Shown: one piece after another, positions 36,213 to 45,480 of the stretch
Layout of the letters: each line of letters begins with the position of its first letter
Position numbering within the stretch: position 1 is the stretch's first letter
NCBI GenBank assembly: GCA_947474565.1
Contig: CANJIS010000003.1
Span: forward strand, 124,001 to 188,000
Source of the DNA: Alphaproteobacteria bacterium
GTDB taxonomy: Bacteria > Pseudomonadota > Alphaproteobacteria > Micropepsales > Micropepsaceae
Length of the DNA stretch: 64,000 nt
Direction: 5' to 3'
Notes under the pieces: model-generated
Seen by the model: only the letters and a program-made list of their open reading frames with translations
The model's database searches: none
Told to the model about the DNA's origin: nothing
Program-made: the position numbers and the translations under genes

Positions 36213-37183
36213 ACGCCGTAATAGCCCTTGTACCAGTCCACGAATTTGGGAATGCCAACGCTGATAGGCGTGGTGGGCTCAAAGCCCAGGTCGCGGCGGC
36301 TGGCTTCGATATCGGCATAGGTGCGCGGCACATCGCCAGGCTGTATCGGCTCCAGCGACACCACTGCCTTGCGCTGCAGGGCGCGCTCGATCTCGGCAAT
36401 GAAGTCGGTCAGTTTTTCCGAGCGATGATTGCCCAGATTGTAAACCGCGTGTGGCGGCGTCCCGGACGGTGGCCGGTCCAGCGTGCGGATCACACCGTCA
36501 ACAATGTCGTCGATATAGGTGAAGTCGCGCCACATCTCGCCATGGTTGTAAACGCGCATGGTTTCACCGGCGATGATGGCGCGCGTGAACAGGAAATAGG
36601 CCATGTCCGGCCGGCCCCAGGGACCATAGACCGTAAAGAAGCGCAGTCCGGTGGCAGGAAGGCCGTAGAGGTGTGCATAGGTGTAGCCGAACAATTCGCC
36701 TGCCCGCTTGGTCGCGGCATACAGCGAATTGGGTTGTTCGACCGGATCATCCGCCGCAAAAGGCGATTTGGTGTTGTCGCCATAGACCGATGAGGAGCTG
36801 GCATAGACGAAATGCTTCAGGCCCTTCAGCGCGCGCGCCAGTTCCAGCATCACCACCTGGCCCATCACATTCGATGTGACATAGGCATAGGGGTCGGTGA
36901 GGGAGTAGCGCACACCCGCCTGGGCCGCCAGATGGACAATGCCATCGATCTGCGGATTGTCTGCCGCCAGCTTCAACATCGTGTCCCGGTCGGCGATGTC
37001 GATCTTGTGGAAGCGGAAATTCTTCTGGGCCTTTAGCGGCGTTAACCGCGCCTCTTTCAACGCCACATCGTAATAGGCGTTGAGATTGTCGATCCCGATA
37101 ACGCTATCGCCCCGCGCCAGGAGAGCGTGAGAAACAGCGGCGCCGATAAAGCCTGCCGCGCCCGTCACCAGAATCGTCGCCAT
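36209..37183 (-). CDS. NAD-dependent epimerase, UDP-glucuronate 4-epimerase-like
   Basis: The ATG at 37183 follows AGGGA and gives 324 residues beginning TILVTGAAGFIGAAVSHALL; a longer frame to 37303 is not supported. Key sequences are GIVHLAAQAGVRYSLTDPYA, the catalytic YxxxK in LYAATKRAGELFGYTYAHLY, RFFTVYGPWGRPDMAYFLFT and GDVPRTYADIEASRRDLGFE. These match the CapI/LspL group that converts UDP-glucuronate to UDP-galacturonate. With Ugd encoded at 41250-42563, the route UDP-Glc to UDP-GlcA to UDP-GalA is complete. Confidence 0.9.
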   Translation of the reverse strand: MATILVTGAAGFIGAAVSHALLARGDSVIGIDNLNAYYDVALKEARLTPLKAQKNFRFHKIDIADRDTMLKLAADNPQIDGIVHLAAQAGVRYSLTDPYAYVTSNVMGQVVMLELARALKGLKHFVYASSSSVYGDNTKSPFAADDPVEQPNSLYAATKRAGELFGYTYAHLYGLPATGLRFFTVYGPWGRPDMAYFLFTRAIIAGETMRVYNHGEMWRDFTYIDDIVDGVIRTLDRPPSGTPPHAVYNLGNHRSEKLTDFIAEIERALQRKAVVSLEPIQPGDVPRTYADIEASRRDLGFEPTTPISVGIPKFVDWYKGYYGV

Positions 37184-37290
37184 GAAATCCCTGGGAAAAA
37201 TGGCCACCAAGATTGCCGGGGATGGGTCTTGGGTCAAGCCGGGCCAGCGGCTATGGTCCTCTCGGCAATGCGTTGTTAGGCCAAGGATAA

Positions 37291-39366
37291 TTGGACACGG
37301 CATTGGCAGGGGAGGGTGAGGGCGCGCAGGCCATGATGGGCCCGTGGCGCTTTGTCATGCCTGTCACGATCTTCGTGGCGGCTCTGCTTCTGTTCGCCAT
37401 CGAACCTTTGATCGCCAAGATGATCCTGCCCTGGTTCGGCGGCTCGGCGCAGGTCTGGATGGCCTGCCTTCTGTTTTTCCAGACCGCACTGCTTGGCGGC
37501 TATCTCTATGCCCATCTGCTGGCCACCCTCGTGCCCCGGCGCTGGCAGTGGTGCGTCCATGTCGGCCTTCTGGTCGTAAGCCTGGCCTTTCTGCCGGTGA
37601 TCCCGGCGGCGCATTGGCGGCCCAATGGCGATGAGAGCCCCTTGCTCCTGATCCTTGGTCTGTTGGCGGCCACCATCGGGCTTCCCTTTGTTCTGCTGGC
37701 GTCCACCACGCCGTTGCTGACGGCCTGGAGCGCGCGGCAAAAACCGTCGGCGTCATCGCTCACCCGGCTTTACGCCTTGTCCAACCTCGGCTCGATGCTG
37801 GCGCTGCTCTCCTATCCGATCTTGATCGAGCCCATGCTGGCCACGCGGTTTCAGGCCCTGAGCTGGTCTTTCATATATGGCGGCTTTGTCCTCATGGCCG
37901 GATTGGGCGCCTGGCGCTTGAACAGCGCCGCCCCGGCTTCTGAACCGGTTGCGGTGGTGGACAATGCTGAGCCGCCATCATTCGCCGCCAGATTATTATG
38001 GCTGTTGCTGCCGATGGCGGCTTCAGCGCTGCTCCTCGCTGTCACCAATCACATTTTGCGCAACATCGCCGCCATGCCGCTGCTATGGATAGCGCCGCTG
38101 GCGCTTTATCTTCTCAGCTTTGTTATCACCTTCGATTCCCCGCGCTGGTATTGGCGCCCCATCTGGTATCCATGGTTTGCCCTGTTCAGCGGCGCGATGA
38201 TCTATGTGCTGATCGGATTGTTCCTGATCTACGATTATCTGCCGCAGCTGCTTTTCTACATGTCGGGATTTTTCATCTGTTGCATGGTCTGCCATGGCGA
38301 ACTGGCGTCGCTCAAACCCAGCCCACGCCATCTCAGCGCTTACTATCTCACGATCGCGGCGGGCGGGGCGCTGGGCGGACTTCTGATCGCCGCTGTGGCG
38401 CCGCTATTGCTGCCGGGCGATTTCGACATCGCCATTGTGCTGCCGGTTCTGGTTCTTTTGATCATCGCCGTGGTGTTCTGGCGGTGGCCGCGCCATTGGA
38501 ACGGGCTCTGGCGCTATGCCTTCCTTGTTCTGGCCCTGCTGGCGCTGGGTGTTGATACCGGTGTGATGGCGAAGAGGCAGGTGGAAGATTTCAGAGCCGT
38601 CATCTTTGCCGAGCGCAATTTTTACGGCCCTCTCAAAATTTCGGATGTCGGCGGCGCCCGCATCCTGCAGAACGGCAATGTCGTGCATGGCCGTGAGTTG
38701 CTGGGGCCTGAGGCATCGCGGCCCGTCAGCTATTACGGACCTTACTCCGGCATCGGACGCGCGGTGGCGCTGTTGCAGGCGCGCGGGCCGCTCAGGATCG
38801 GCGTTATCGGGTTGGGCACCGGCAGCATGGCCGGCCATGGCCGGGCCGGGGACAGCGTTACCTTCTATGAGATCAATCCGGCGGTACCGGTGATCGCGAA
38901 AAATTACTTCCGTTTCATCGCCACCAGCGGCGCCAAGACCGAAATCCATATGGGTGACGCCAGGCTGTCGCTGGAGCGCGAAAAGCCGCAAGGCCTGGAT
39001 CTGATGGTAATCGATGCCTTCACCAGCGATTCCATCCCGGTGCATCTTCTGACCCGGGAAGCCTTCGCCCAGTATTGGCGGCACATGAAGCCGGACGGCG
39101 TTCTCGCCGTGCATGTCTCCAATCTTTACATCGACCTGGCGCCGATTGTGGCCGCCGCCGCCCTGGATGACCACAAGACGGCCCGTCTGGTGAGCGATAA
39201 GGGCGACGATGCCCAGTCACTGGACCACTCGGACTGGGTGTTGATCGCGGCTGATCCGGCCTTTTTCCAACAGAAGCTGCTGGCCGATGCCGATCTGCAA
39301 TATATTCCTGTGTCGCTCGCCCCTTGGACCGACGATTACTCAAACCTCTGGCGCTCTCTTCGTTGA
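37291..39366 (+). CDS. Membrane protein with spermidine-synthase-like domain
   Basis: The TTG at 37291 follows AAGGA and gives 691 residues; ATG codons at 37333 and 37336 are alternatives. About eleven membrane helices fill residues 20-420. A Rossmann domain like spermidine synthase and SAM methyltransferases follows from about residue 505 (RIGVIGLGTGSMAGHG; YEINPAVPVIAKNYF; VIDAFTSDSIPVHLLTREAF). The family is annotated as fused MFS/spermidine synthase, but no real member is shown to make spermidine and the function is unknown. It is divergent from the UDP-GlcA epimerase gene. Confidence 0.85.
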   Translation: MDTALAGEGEGAQAMMGPWRFVMPVTIFVAALLLFAIEPLIAKMILPWFGGSAQVWMACLLFFQTALLGGYLYAHLLATLVPRRWQWCVHVGLLVVSLAFLPVIPAAHWRPNGDESPLLLILGLLAATIGLPFVLLASTTPLLTAWSARQKPSASSLTRLYALSNLGSMLALLSYPILIEPMLATRFQALSWSFIYGGFVLMAGLGAWRLNSAAPASEPVAVVDNAEPPSFAARLLWLLLPMAASALLLAVTNHILRNIAAMPLLWIAPLALYLLSFVITFDSPRWYWRPIWYPWFALFSGAMIYVLIGLFLIYDYLPQLLFYMSGFFICCMVCHGELASLKPSPRHLSAYYLTIAAGGALGGLLIAAVAPLLLPGDFDIAIVLPVLVLLIIAVVFWRWPRHWNGLWRYAFLVLALLALGVDTGVMAKRQVEDFRAVIFAERNFYGPLKISDVGGARILQNGNVVHGRELLGPEASRPVSYYGPYSGIGRAVALLQARGPLRIGVIGLGTGSMAGHGRAGDSVTFYEINPAVPVIAKNYFRFIATSGAKTEIHMGDARLSLEREKPQGLDLMVIDAFTSDSIPVHLLTREAFAQYWRHMKPDGVLAVHVSNLYIDLAPIVAAAALDDHKTARLVSDKGDDAQSLDHSDWVLIAADPAFFQQKLLADADLQYIPVSLAPWTDDYSNLWRSLR

Positions 39367-39418
39367 TCTGGCCGCTGGCTGGCTTTAAGACACGCTTATA
39401 ATAAAACGGGGAAATGCC

Positions 39419-40603
39419 ATGCTTCAGACCATCGCTGCCTTTGACCGCATCGGTGAAGAAAATGCCTTTGCCGTTTTGGCGCGGGCAACAGCCCTGGCCG
39501 CGCAGGGCAAGGACATCATCAGTCTGGGCATCGGCCAGCCGGATTTTCGCACCCCCGACCATATCGTGGAAGCCGCCATCAAGGCGCTGCGCGATGGCCA
39601 TCATGGCTACACGCCGGCGGTCGGCATCCTGCCACTGCGCGAAGCCGTGGCCAATGAACTCAATACCCGCTACGCCGGCGCCAATGTTTCCCCCAACGAA
39701 GTGATGATCATGCCGGGCGGCAAGCCCACCATGTTCATGTCCATCCTGATGTTCGGCGAACCGGGAGCTGAGATCATGTATCCCGATCCCGGCTTTCCGA
39801 TTTACCGCTCCATGATCGAATATACCGGCGCCACGCCGGTGCCGGTTCCCATACGTGAGGCCAACGGTTTTGCCTTTTCCGCCGACGAAACGCTTTCGCT
39901 GATCACGCCCCGCACGCGGCTGATCATCATCAACTCGCCCGCCAATCCCACCGGCGGCGTCACGCCCAAGGCTGAAGTGGACAAGCTGGTGGCCGGGTTG
40001 GAGAAGTGGCCCAACGTGGCGGTGATGTCGGACGAAATCTATGATCGCATGCTGTATGACGGCGAAAAGCATGTCTGCCTGCTCACCTATCCTTCCATTC
40101 GCGACAGGGTGATCCTGCTGAATGGCTGGTCCAAGACCTATGCCATGACCGGCTGGCGGCTGGGCTATGCGGTGTGGCCGGGCAAGTTGTACGACCATGC
40201 CCGCAAGCTATCGGTGAATCTGCATTCCTGCGTCAACGCGCCCACCCAGTATGCCGGTCTGGCCGCGATCACCGGTCCGCAGGACGCGGTGGACATGATG
40301 GTGGCGGAGTTCGACAAGCGCCGCAAAGTCGTGGTCGAAGGCTTGAACAAGCTGCCGGGCGTTTCCTGCATCACGCCCAAGGGTGCTTTCTATGCCTTCC
40401 CCAATGTCGGCAAGACAGGCTGGAAGGCAAAGAAGCTGGCCAATGCGCTTTTGGACGAAGCTGGTGTGGCGCTGATCGGCGGGCCGGATTTCGGTATCCT
40501 GGGCGAGGGCTATCTGCGCCTGTCCTATGCCAACTCGACGGACAATATCCTGAAGGCACTGGCGCGCATGGGCGACTTCCTGGCGTCGCGTAAAGCGTCC
40601 TGA
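39419..40603 (+). CDS. PLP-dependent aminotransferase, class I/II
   Basis: The 394-residue product has the fold-type-I signatures DIISLGIGQPDFRTPDHIVE, YTPAVGILPLREAVANEL, SPANPTGG and the PLP-lysine motif NGWSKTYAMTGWRLGYAVWP (Lys about 238), and ends YLRLSYANSTDNILKAL with the carboxylate-binding Arg. It belongs to the aspartate/alanine aminotransferase-like group; the amino donor and acceptor cannot be told. GGGGAA precedes the ATG. A HAD phosphatase gene follows within four bases. Confidence 0.92.
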   Translation: MLQTIAAFDRIGEENAFAVLARATALAAQGKDIISLGIGQPDFRTPDHIVEAAIKALRDGHHGYTPAVGILPLREAVANELNTRYAGANVSPNEVMIMPGGKPTMFMSILMFGEPGAEIMYPDPGFPIYRSMIEYTGATPVPVPIREANGFAFSADETLSLITPRTRLIIINSPANPTGGVTPKAEVDKLVAGLEKWPNVAVMSDEIYDRMLYDGEKHVCLLTYPSIRDRVILLNGWSKTYAMTGWRLGYAVWPGKLYDHARKLSVNLHSCVNAPTQYAGLAAITGPQDAVDMMVAEFDKRRKVVVEGLNKLPGVSCITPKGAFYAFPNVGKTGWKAKKLANALLDEAGVALIGGPDFGILGEGYLRLSYANSTDNILKALARMGDFLASRKAS

Positions 40604-40606
40604 GGC

Positions 40607-41284
40607 TTGTTCTCTGCCATCATCTTCGATTGCGACGGCGTGTTGGTGGACAGCGAGGTGCTGGCCTATGAAATCGAGATCGCACTTTTGGCCGAGCACG
40701 GGCTTAGCTTTGGACGCGAGGATTATCTCACCCGCTTCATGGGCCTCAGTTATCAAGCCTTCCATGCGGCCATGGACAAAGAGGCGGAGTTGCGGCTCGG
40801 CCGTCCCCTGCCTGCCGCGATGCGCGAAGAACTGGCGTCACGCCTGCGCCGGACCATGGAAGAGCGGCTGACCGCTGTGCCGGGCGCGAATGCGGCCGTG
40901 GCGGCTGTTACAGGGCCCAAGGCCATCGCCAGTTCCAGCACCCGCGCGGCATTGGAGCGCAAGCTGCGGCAGACCGGTCTGTGGTCCGCCTTCGCGCCGC
41001 ATGTTTATTCCGCTGAGGATGTGCCGCGCGCCAAGCCGGCACCCGATCTGTTTCTGTATGCTGCGGCGGCGCTGAACATGCCGCCTGCCGATTGCCTGGT
41101 GATCGAAGACAGCATCCATGGCGTGGTTGCCGCCAGAGCTGCAGGGATGCGCGTTTGGGGATTCCTGGGTGGCGGGCATGCCGACACCGGACTGGGCGCA
41201 CGCCTGAGCGCGGCCGGCGCGGAAGACCTGTTCGAAAACTGGTCTGCGCTTAGCGGCCGTCTGCTTCGGCCCGCCCCACGCTGA
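40607..41284 (+). CDS. HAD-superfamily (subfamily IA) phosphatase
   Basis: The TTG at 40607, directly after the aminotransferase stop, gives 225 residues with motif I FDCDGVLVDSE at the N-terminus, an alpha-helical cap (YLTRFMGLSYQAFHAAMDKE), motif II IASSSTRAALERKL, motif III Lys in RAKPAPDLF and motif IV CLVIEDSIHGVVAARAAGM. It resembles beta-phosphoglucomutase/phosphoglycolate-type phosphatases that act on small sugar phosphates. Its end overlaps the convergent ugd gene by about 35 bases. Confidence 0.9.
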   Translation: MFSAIIFDCDGVLVDSEVLAYEIEIALLAEHGLSFGREDYLTRFMGLSYQAFHAAMDKEAELRLGRPLPAAMREELASRLRRTMEERLTAVPGANAAVAAVTGPKAIASSSTRAALERKLRQTGLWSAFAPHVYSAEDVPRAKPAPDLFLYAAAALNMPPADCLVIEDSIHGVVAARAAGMRVWGFLGGGHADTGLGARLSAAGAEDLFENWSALSGRLLRPAPR

Positions 41285-42563
41285 CATAGCGAAAACCGGC
41301 CTGCGCCATCATCGCCGGGCGATAGATATTGCGCAGGTCGATCACCAGCGGCGTTTTCAGCGCTGCTTTGACCTTGGCCAGATCCAGCGCGCGGAACTCA
41401 TTCCATTCCGTCAGGATCACCACGCCGTCGGCGCCCTGGATGGCGTCATAGGCATCCTTGCATTGCTGCACGTTGAGATGCTTCGCGGCTTCCTTGGCGC
41501 CCTCGGGATCAAAGGCGCGGATGACAGCGCCGGCCGCCTGCAGCTTCGGCACGATCACCAGGCTTGGGGCATCGCGCATATCATCGGTGTTGGGTTTGAA
41601 CGTCAGCCCCAGCACCGCGATGGTTTTGCCTTTCACGCCACCGAACGCCGCTTCGATTTTTTTCGCCATGCGCAGCTTGCGCTCATCATTGACCGCAACC
41701 ACCGCTTCCACGATTTGGGTGGGAAGCCCGGCGTCTCGCGCCGTCTTCACCAGCGCCAGCGTGTCCTTGGGAAAACAGGAGCCGCCAAAGCCGGGTCCGG
41801 CGTGGAGGAATTTTCCGCCGATACGGCCATCCAGCCCGATGCCGCGCGAAACATCCTGCACATCCGCGCCCAACTTCTCGCACAGATCGGCCATCTCGTT
41901 GATGAAGGTGATCTTGGTGGCAAGAAACGCATTGGCGGCATATTTGATCAGCTCGCTCGATTCCCGGCTGGTGAACAGGATGGGCGTCTCATTCAGAAAG
42001 AGCGGCCGGTAAACTTCCCGCATCACTTCGCGGGCGCGCTCGCTGTCGCAGCCCACCACAACCCGGTCGGGGCGGCGGAAGTCTCCAATCGCAGAGCCTT
42101 CCCGCAGGAATTCGGGATTGGAGGCCATGTCGAACTGGGCGTCCGGCTTTATCCGGCGAATGATTTCTTCCACCTTGCGGCTGGTGCCGACCGGAACGGT
42201 GGATTTGGTCACCACCACGGTATAGCCGGTCAGGGCGAGGGCGATCTCCTCTGCCGCGGCGAAGACATAAGACAGGTCGGCATGGCCATCGCCCCGCCGG
42301 CTGGGCGTACCCACCCCGATAAAGACGGCGTCGGCGCTGGAAACGGCTTTTCCAAGCTCGGTCTCGAAAGTCAGCCGCCCGGCTTTGACATTGGCCGCAA
42401 CCACTTCATCCAGGCCGGGTTCAAAGATCGGCATCACCCCCTGGCGCAGGGCGGCGATTTTGCTCTCGTCCTTGTCCACGCAGATGACCTGGTGGCCGAA
42501 TTCCGACAGGCAGGCCCCCGAAACCAGGCCGACATAGCCACTGCCGATCATCGCGATGCGCAT
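41250..42563 (-). CDS. ugd: UDP-glucose 6-dehydrogenase
   Basis: The 437-residue product starts RIAMIGSGYVGLVSGACLSE (NAD-binding) and shows VDKDESKIAALRQGVMPIFE, FIGVGTPSRRGDGHADLSYV, the central-domain sequence KYAANAFLATKITFINEMAD, the catalytic Cys in GPGFGGSCFPKDT (about residue 260), and GLTFKPNTDDMRDAPSL. It oxidises UDP-glucose to UDP-glucuronate, supplying the epimerase at 36209-37183. It stands alone on the minus strand, with a 114-base gap before the purU end. Confidence 0.96.
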   Translation of the reverse strand: MRIAMIGSGYVGLVSGACLSEFGHQVICVDKDESKIAALRQGVMPIFEPGLDEVVAANVKAGRLTFETELGKAVSSADAVFIGVGTPSRRGDGHADLSYVFAAAEEIALALTGYTVVVTKSTVPVGTSRKVEEIIRRIKPDAQFDMASNPEFLREGSAIGDFRRPDRVVVGCDSERAREVMREVYRPLFLNETPILFTSRESSELIKYAANAFLATKITFINEMADLCEKLGADVQDVSRGIGLDGRIGGKFLHAGPGFGGSCFPKDTLALVKTARDAGLPTQIVEAVVAVNDERKLRMAKKIEAAFGGVKGKTIAVLGLTFKPNTDDMRDAPSLVIVPKLQAAGAVIRAFDPEGAKEAAKHLNVQQCKDAYDAIQGADGVVILTEWNEFRALDLAKVKAALKTPLVIDLRNIYRPAMMAQAGFRYVSVGRAEADGR

Positions 42564-42677
42564 GAAATCACCTTACGAAAACGCCCTCTTTTGGCCTGAC
42601 CGGCGCAGCGGTTCAAGGCCTATTAGTCCCGATTTTGCCGATCTTGCTAAAGAGATATTTCTGCTGGGCCGTTTAAA

Positions 42678-43538
42678 TCAAGCGAACACGATCGTCTTGC
42701 TGCCGGCGATGATCACGCGCCGCTGGGTGTGCCAGGTCACGGCCCGCGCCAGCACCCGGCATTCCACATCGCGTCCGAACGCTACCAGGTCTTCCACCGT
42801 GTGGCCGTGATGCACCCGCTGCACATCCTGTTCGATGATGGGGCCTTCATCCAGTTGCGGTGTCACATAATGCGCCGTGGCGCCGATGATTTTCACGCCC
42901 CGGGCGAAAGCCTGCTGATAGGGCTTTGCGCCTTTGAAGCTGGGCAGGAAGGAATGATGGATGTTGATACAGCGCCCTTCCAGCGCGCCGCACAAATCCG
43001 GCGACAGGATCTGCATGTAGCGCGCCAGCACCAGAAGATCGATGCGCTGCATCGCCATCAGATCAGTGATCGCCTTTTCCTGCTCCGGCTTGGTGCCTTC
43101 CAGCTTGCAAAAGGGAATACCGCTCCATTCCACGAAGGCGCGCATATCGTCATGGTTGGAAACCACGGCGGGAATTTCAACCGGCAACAGGCCCGCGCGC
43201 CAGCGATGGATCAGGTCGTAAAGGCAATGGCCGAATTTCGACACCGCGATCATCACCCGCGGCTTGACCCGTCTGTCATACAGCGTCCAGTCCATGGCGA
43301 ATTTCGTCGCGATCGGTTCAAACCCGGTGATGAAGGCTTCCGGCGACAAACCGCTGCCACCCTCGGCGCGAAACGCCACCCGCATATAAAAGCGGTCGAG
43401 GCCCGCGTCATTGAACTGGCTGGAGTCGACGATGGAGGCGTTGTTGTCAGCCAGGAAGCTGGCCACCGCCGCGACAATTCCTTTGCGGTCCGGACAGGCC
43501 AGAACCAGAATGAAAGGGCTGTTCAGGGTTTCTGCCAT
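42678..43538 (-). CDS. purU: Formyltetrahydrofolate deformylase
   Basis: The 286-residue product has an N-terminal ACT domain (ILVLACPDRKGIVAAVASFL, residues 8-85). A formyl-transferase-like hydrolase domain follows (RVMIAVSKFGHCLYDLIHRW; VVSNHDD; INIHHSFLPSFKGAKPYQQA with catalytic His; ATAHYVTPQLDEGPIIEQD with catalytic Asp). It hydrolyses 10-formyl-THF to formate and THF. It is last in the recG operon and overlaps the aldo/keto reductase gene by 16 bases. Confidence 0.95.
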   Translation of the reverse strand: MAETLNSPFILVLACPDRKGIVAAVASFLADNNASIVDSSQFNDAGLDRFYMRVAFRAEGGSGLSPEAFITGFEPIATKFAMDWTLYDRRVKPRVMIAVSKFGHCLYDLIHRWRAGLLPVEIPAVVSNHDDMRAFVEWSGIPFCKLEGTKPEQEKAITDLMAMQRIDLLVLARYMQILSPDLCGALEGRCINIHHSFLPSFKGAKPYQQAFARGVKIIGATAHYVTPQLDEGPIIEQDVQRVHHGHTVEDLVAFGRDVECRVLARAVTWHTQRRVIIAGSKTIVFA

Positions 43539-44356
43539 AGCGAAGGCGTGAGTATCTTCTCATCGGCCAGGGCGCAAGCGGCCCAGTCCAGTGCGGGCAG
43601 GGGGCGCGCCGCAGCGGCCAGGATTTCATCGAGTTCCGCCAGGGTGGTGACGCCCACCAGGCCTATATCGATTTCCGGCCGGGACAGAACGAAGCCCAGT
43701 GCGGCTGCAAGAGGTGTGGTGCCGGAAGCCGCGATGCGGCCTTTGACGGCGTTCAACGCTGGTGCGGCACCTTGAAGATGCGCCGGTATTGTTTCCATCA
43801 GCAGAAGCCCTTGCAGGAAAAGTGAGCGGGCATGGACTTCGACGCTCATCTCCTTCAGCCGGCCCAGCGTGCCGTCCTGCAGCAACCGCTGATCCAGCAG
43901 ACTGAAAGGCAGCTGCATCACATCAGGTCTGAAGCGCGCCGCCAATTCTGCAGGCTTCTCCGCGACATAGACGGAAATTCCGATGCGCCGGAAAACACCT
44001 TCCGCTTTCAGACGCAGCAATGCCGGCCACAATGTACCGTCTTCCAGATCGGATGCAGCATGCACCAAAAGCGTGTCGGCTTTCAGTTTTGCCGCCGACT
44101 CTCTGGCGCGGGTGATCACCGCATCCAAACCATTTTTCAAATTCACGGTCTTGGTGACGATGCGGAACGGCGAAAGATTGAATCCGGCCAACACCGCTTC
44201 CGCCTCGCCGTAATTGGCGGCGGTATCCAGCAGTTTGACCCCAGCTTTTGCGGCGCGGTCCAGGATTGCCGCGGCCTCCGCTTTGGATACCTGTCCCTTG
44301 GCGTTGGAGACGCCATGGGCCTGACCGAACTGCACCGTACCCAAACCCAGTTTCAT
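43523..44356 (-). CDS. Aldo/keto reductase
   Basis: The 277-residue TIM-barrel oxidoreductase begins KLGLGTVQFGQAHGV. The tetrad can be traced: Asp and Tyr in LLDTAANYGEAEAVL, Lys in RIVTKTVNLKN, His in DTLLVHAASD. The C-terminal NADPH region is IGLVGVTTLAELDEILAAA. The short length and N-terminus fit AKRs that act on sugar-like aldehydes or ketones; the substrate is unknown. It overlaps the neighbouring oxidase gene by four bases. Confidence 0.9.
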   Translation of the reverse strand: MKLGLGTVQFGQAHGVSNAKGQVSKAEAAAILDRAAKAGVKLLDTAANYGEAEAVLAGFNLSPFRIVTKTVNLKNGLDAVITRARESAAKLKADTLLVHAASDLEDGTLWPALLRLKAEGVFRRIGISVYVAEKPAELAARFRPDVMQLPFSLLDQRLLQDGTLGRLKEMSVEVHARSLFLQGLLLMETIPAHLQGAAPALNAVKGRIAASGTTPLAAALGFVLSRPEIDIGLVGVTTLAELDEILAAAARPLPALDWAACALADEKILTPSLWQKP

Positions 44357-45480
44357 GACACCAGTCCTGCCACGTGATCCGCAATCGCCAAGGATGAGGT
44401 CAGCCCTGGTGACTCGATGGCGAACAGATTGACCATTCCCGGCAGGCCATGCACCGCCGGTCCGTCAATCTGAAAATCCTGGTTGGGATTTTCCGGCCCG
44501 GCTGTTTTGGGCCGCACGCCGGAATAGCCGGGCGTCAGCATCTCTTCACGGATGGCTGGCCAGTACTTTGTGATCAGCGGTGCGAATTGCTGGGGCACCG
44601 AGGGCGGCACGGCGTAATCAATCGCCGCCGGATCATTGTTCTCCAGCCACTGCACATTGGGCCCAAAGCGGGCCTGTCCGCCCAGATCAAGCGTCAGGTG
44701 TACGCCCAATCCACCAGGCTCCGGCACGGGATAGACCAAATGCTGGAACGGGCTTTTCATGGACAGGATGGCGTAATTGCCTTTGGCCAGCCTCAGCGGC
44801 GGCACAAAGCGCCGGGGCAGGGCATCAATCAGCCCTGCGATATGCTGTGCCCACAAGCCGGCGCTGTTGATCACGATGCGGGCGTTGAGCACAAAGCTGC
44901 CGCCGTCATTCGCCACTTGCAAGGCGTAGCCATCCGGCATCTTGGCGATGGCAGTTACTTCCGCCTTGCGCGCCAGCGACGCCCCATGAGTTTCGGCGCC
45001 ACCCAGCAGGGCCAGCATATATTGATGGCTATCGATGATACCGGTGGATGGTGAGAACAACCCTTCCACTGCGAACAGATCGGGTTCCAGGGTTGCGATC
45101 TGTGCCTTCGACAAGGGCTGCAAATCGCCCACGCCGTTATCCGCCGCCGCTTTCGCAATGCCTGCCAGCTTGCCGGCCTGATCCGCATGGGTGGTGACAA
45201 TCAGCTTGCCCAGCTTTTTGTGGCCGACGCCGTGGGACTGGCAGAAGGCATAAAGCAGGTCGCGGCCGCGCACGCAGAAGCGGGCTTTCAGGGAATCCTG
45301 AGGGTAGTAAATTCCGGCATGAATGACTTCGCTGTTGCGGGCGCTGGTTTCCATCCCGAAATGCTCGTTCTTTTCCAGGATCATGGTTTCCAGACCCGCC
45401 ATGGCGAGTTTGCGCGCCACCGCCAGGCCAACCGTGCCGGCGCCGATCACCACGGCATCGCAGGAAAAATTATCGTTCAT
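44353..45480 (-). CDS. FAD-dependent oxidoreductase, LhgO/DAO family
   Basis: The 375-residue product starts with a dinucleotide-binding motif, DAVVIGAGTVGLAVARKLAM, followed by the family sequence ETSARNSEVIHAGIYYPQDS, which matches L-2-hydroxyglutarate oxidases (LhgO/L2HGDH). The substrate region includes PVPEPGGLGVHLTLDLGGQA and the C-terminal NLFAIESPGLTSSLAIAD. It probably oxidises L-2-hydroxyglutarate or a related hydroxyacid. It lies between recG and the aldo/keto reductase with four-base overlaps on both sides. Confidence 0.88.
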   Translation of the reverse strand: MNDNFSCDAVVIGAGTVGLAVARKLAMAGLETMILEKNEHFGMETSARNSEVIHAGIYYPQDSLKARFCVRGRDLLYAFCQSHGVGHKKLGKLIVTTHADQAGKLAGIAKAAADNGVGDLQPLSKAQIATLEPDLFAVEGLFSPSTGIIDSHQYMLALLGGAETHGASLARKAEVTAIAKMPDGYALQVANDGGSFVLNARIVINSAGLWAQHIAGLIDALPRRFVPPLRLAKGNYAILSMKSPFQHLVYPVPEPGGLGVHLTLDLGGQARFGPNVQWLENNDPAAIDYAVPPSVPQQFAPLITKYWPAIREEMLTPGYSGVRPKTAGPENPNQDFQIDGPAVHGLPGMVNLFAIESPGLTSSLAIADHVAGLVS

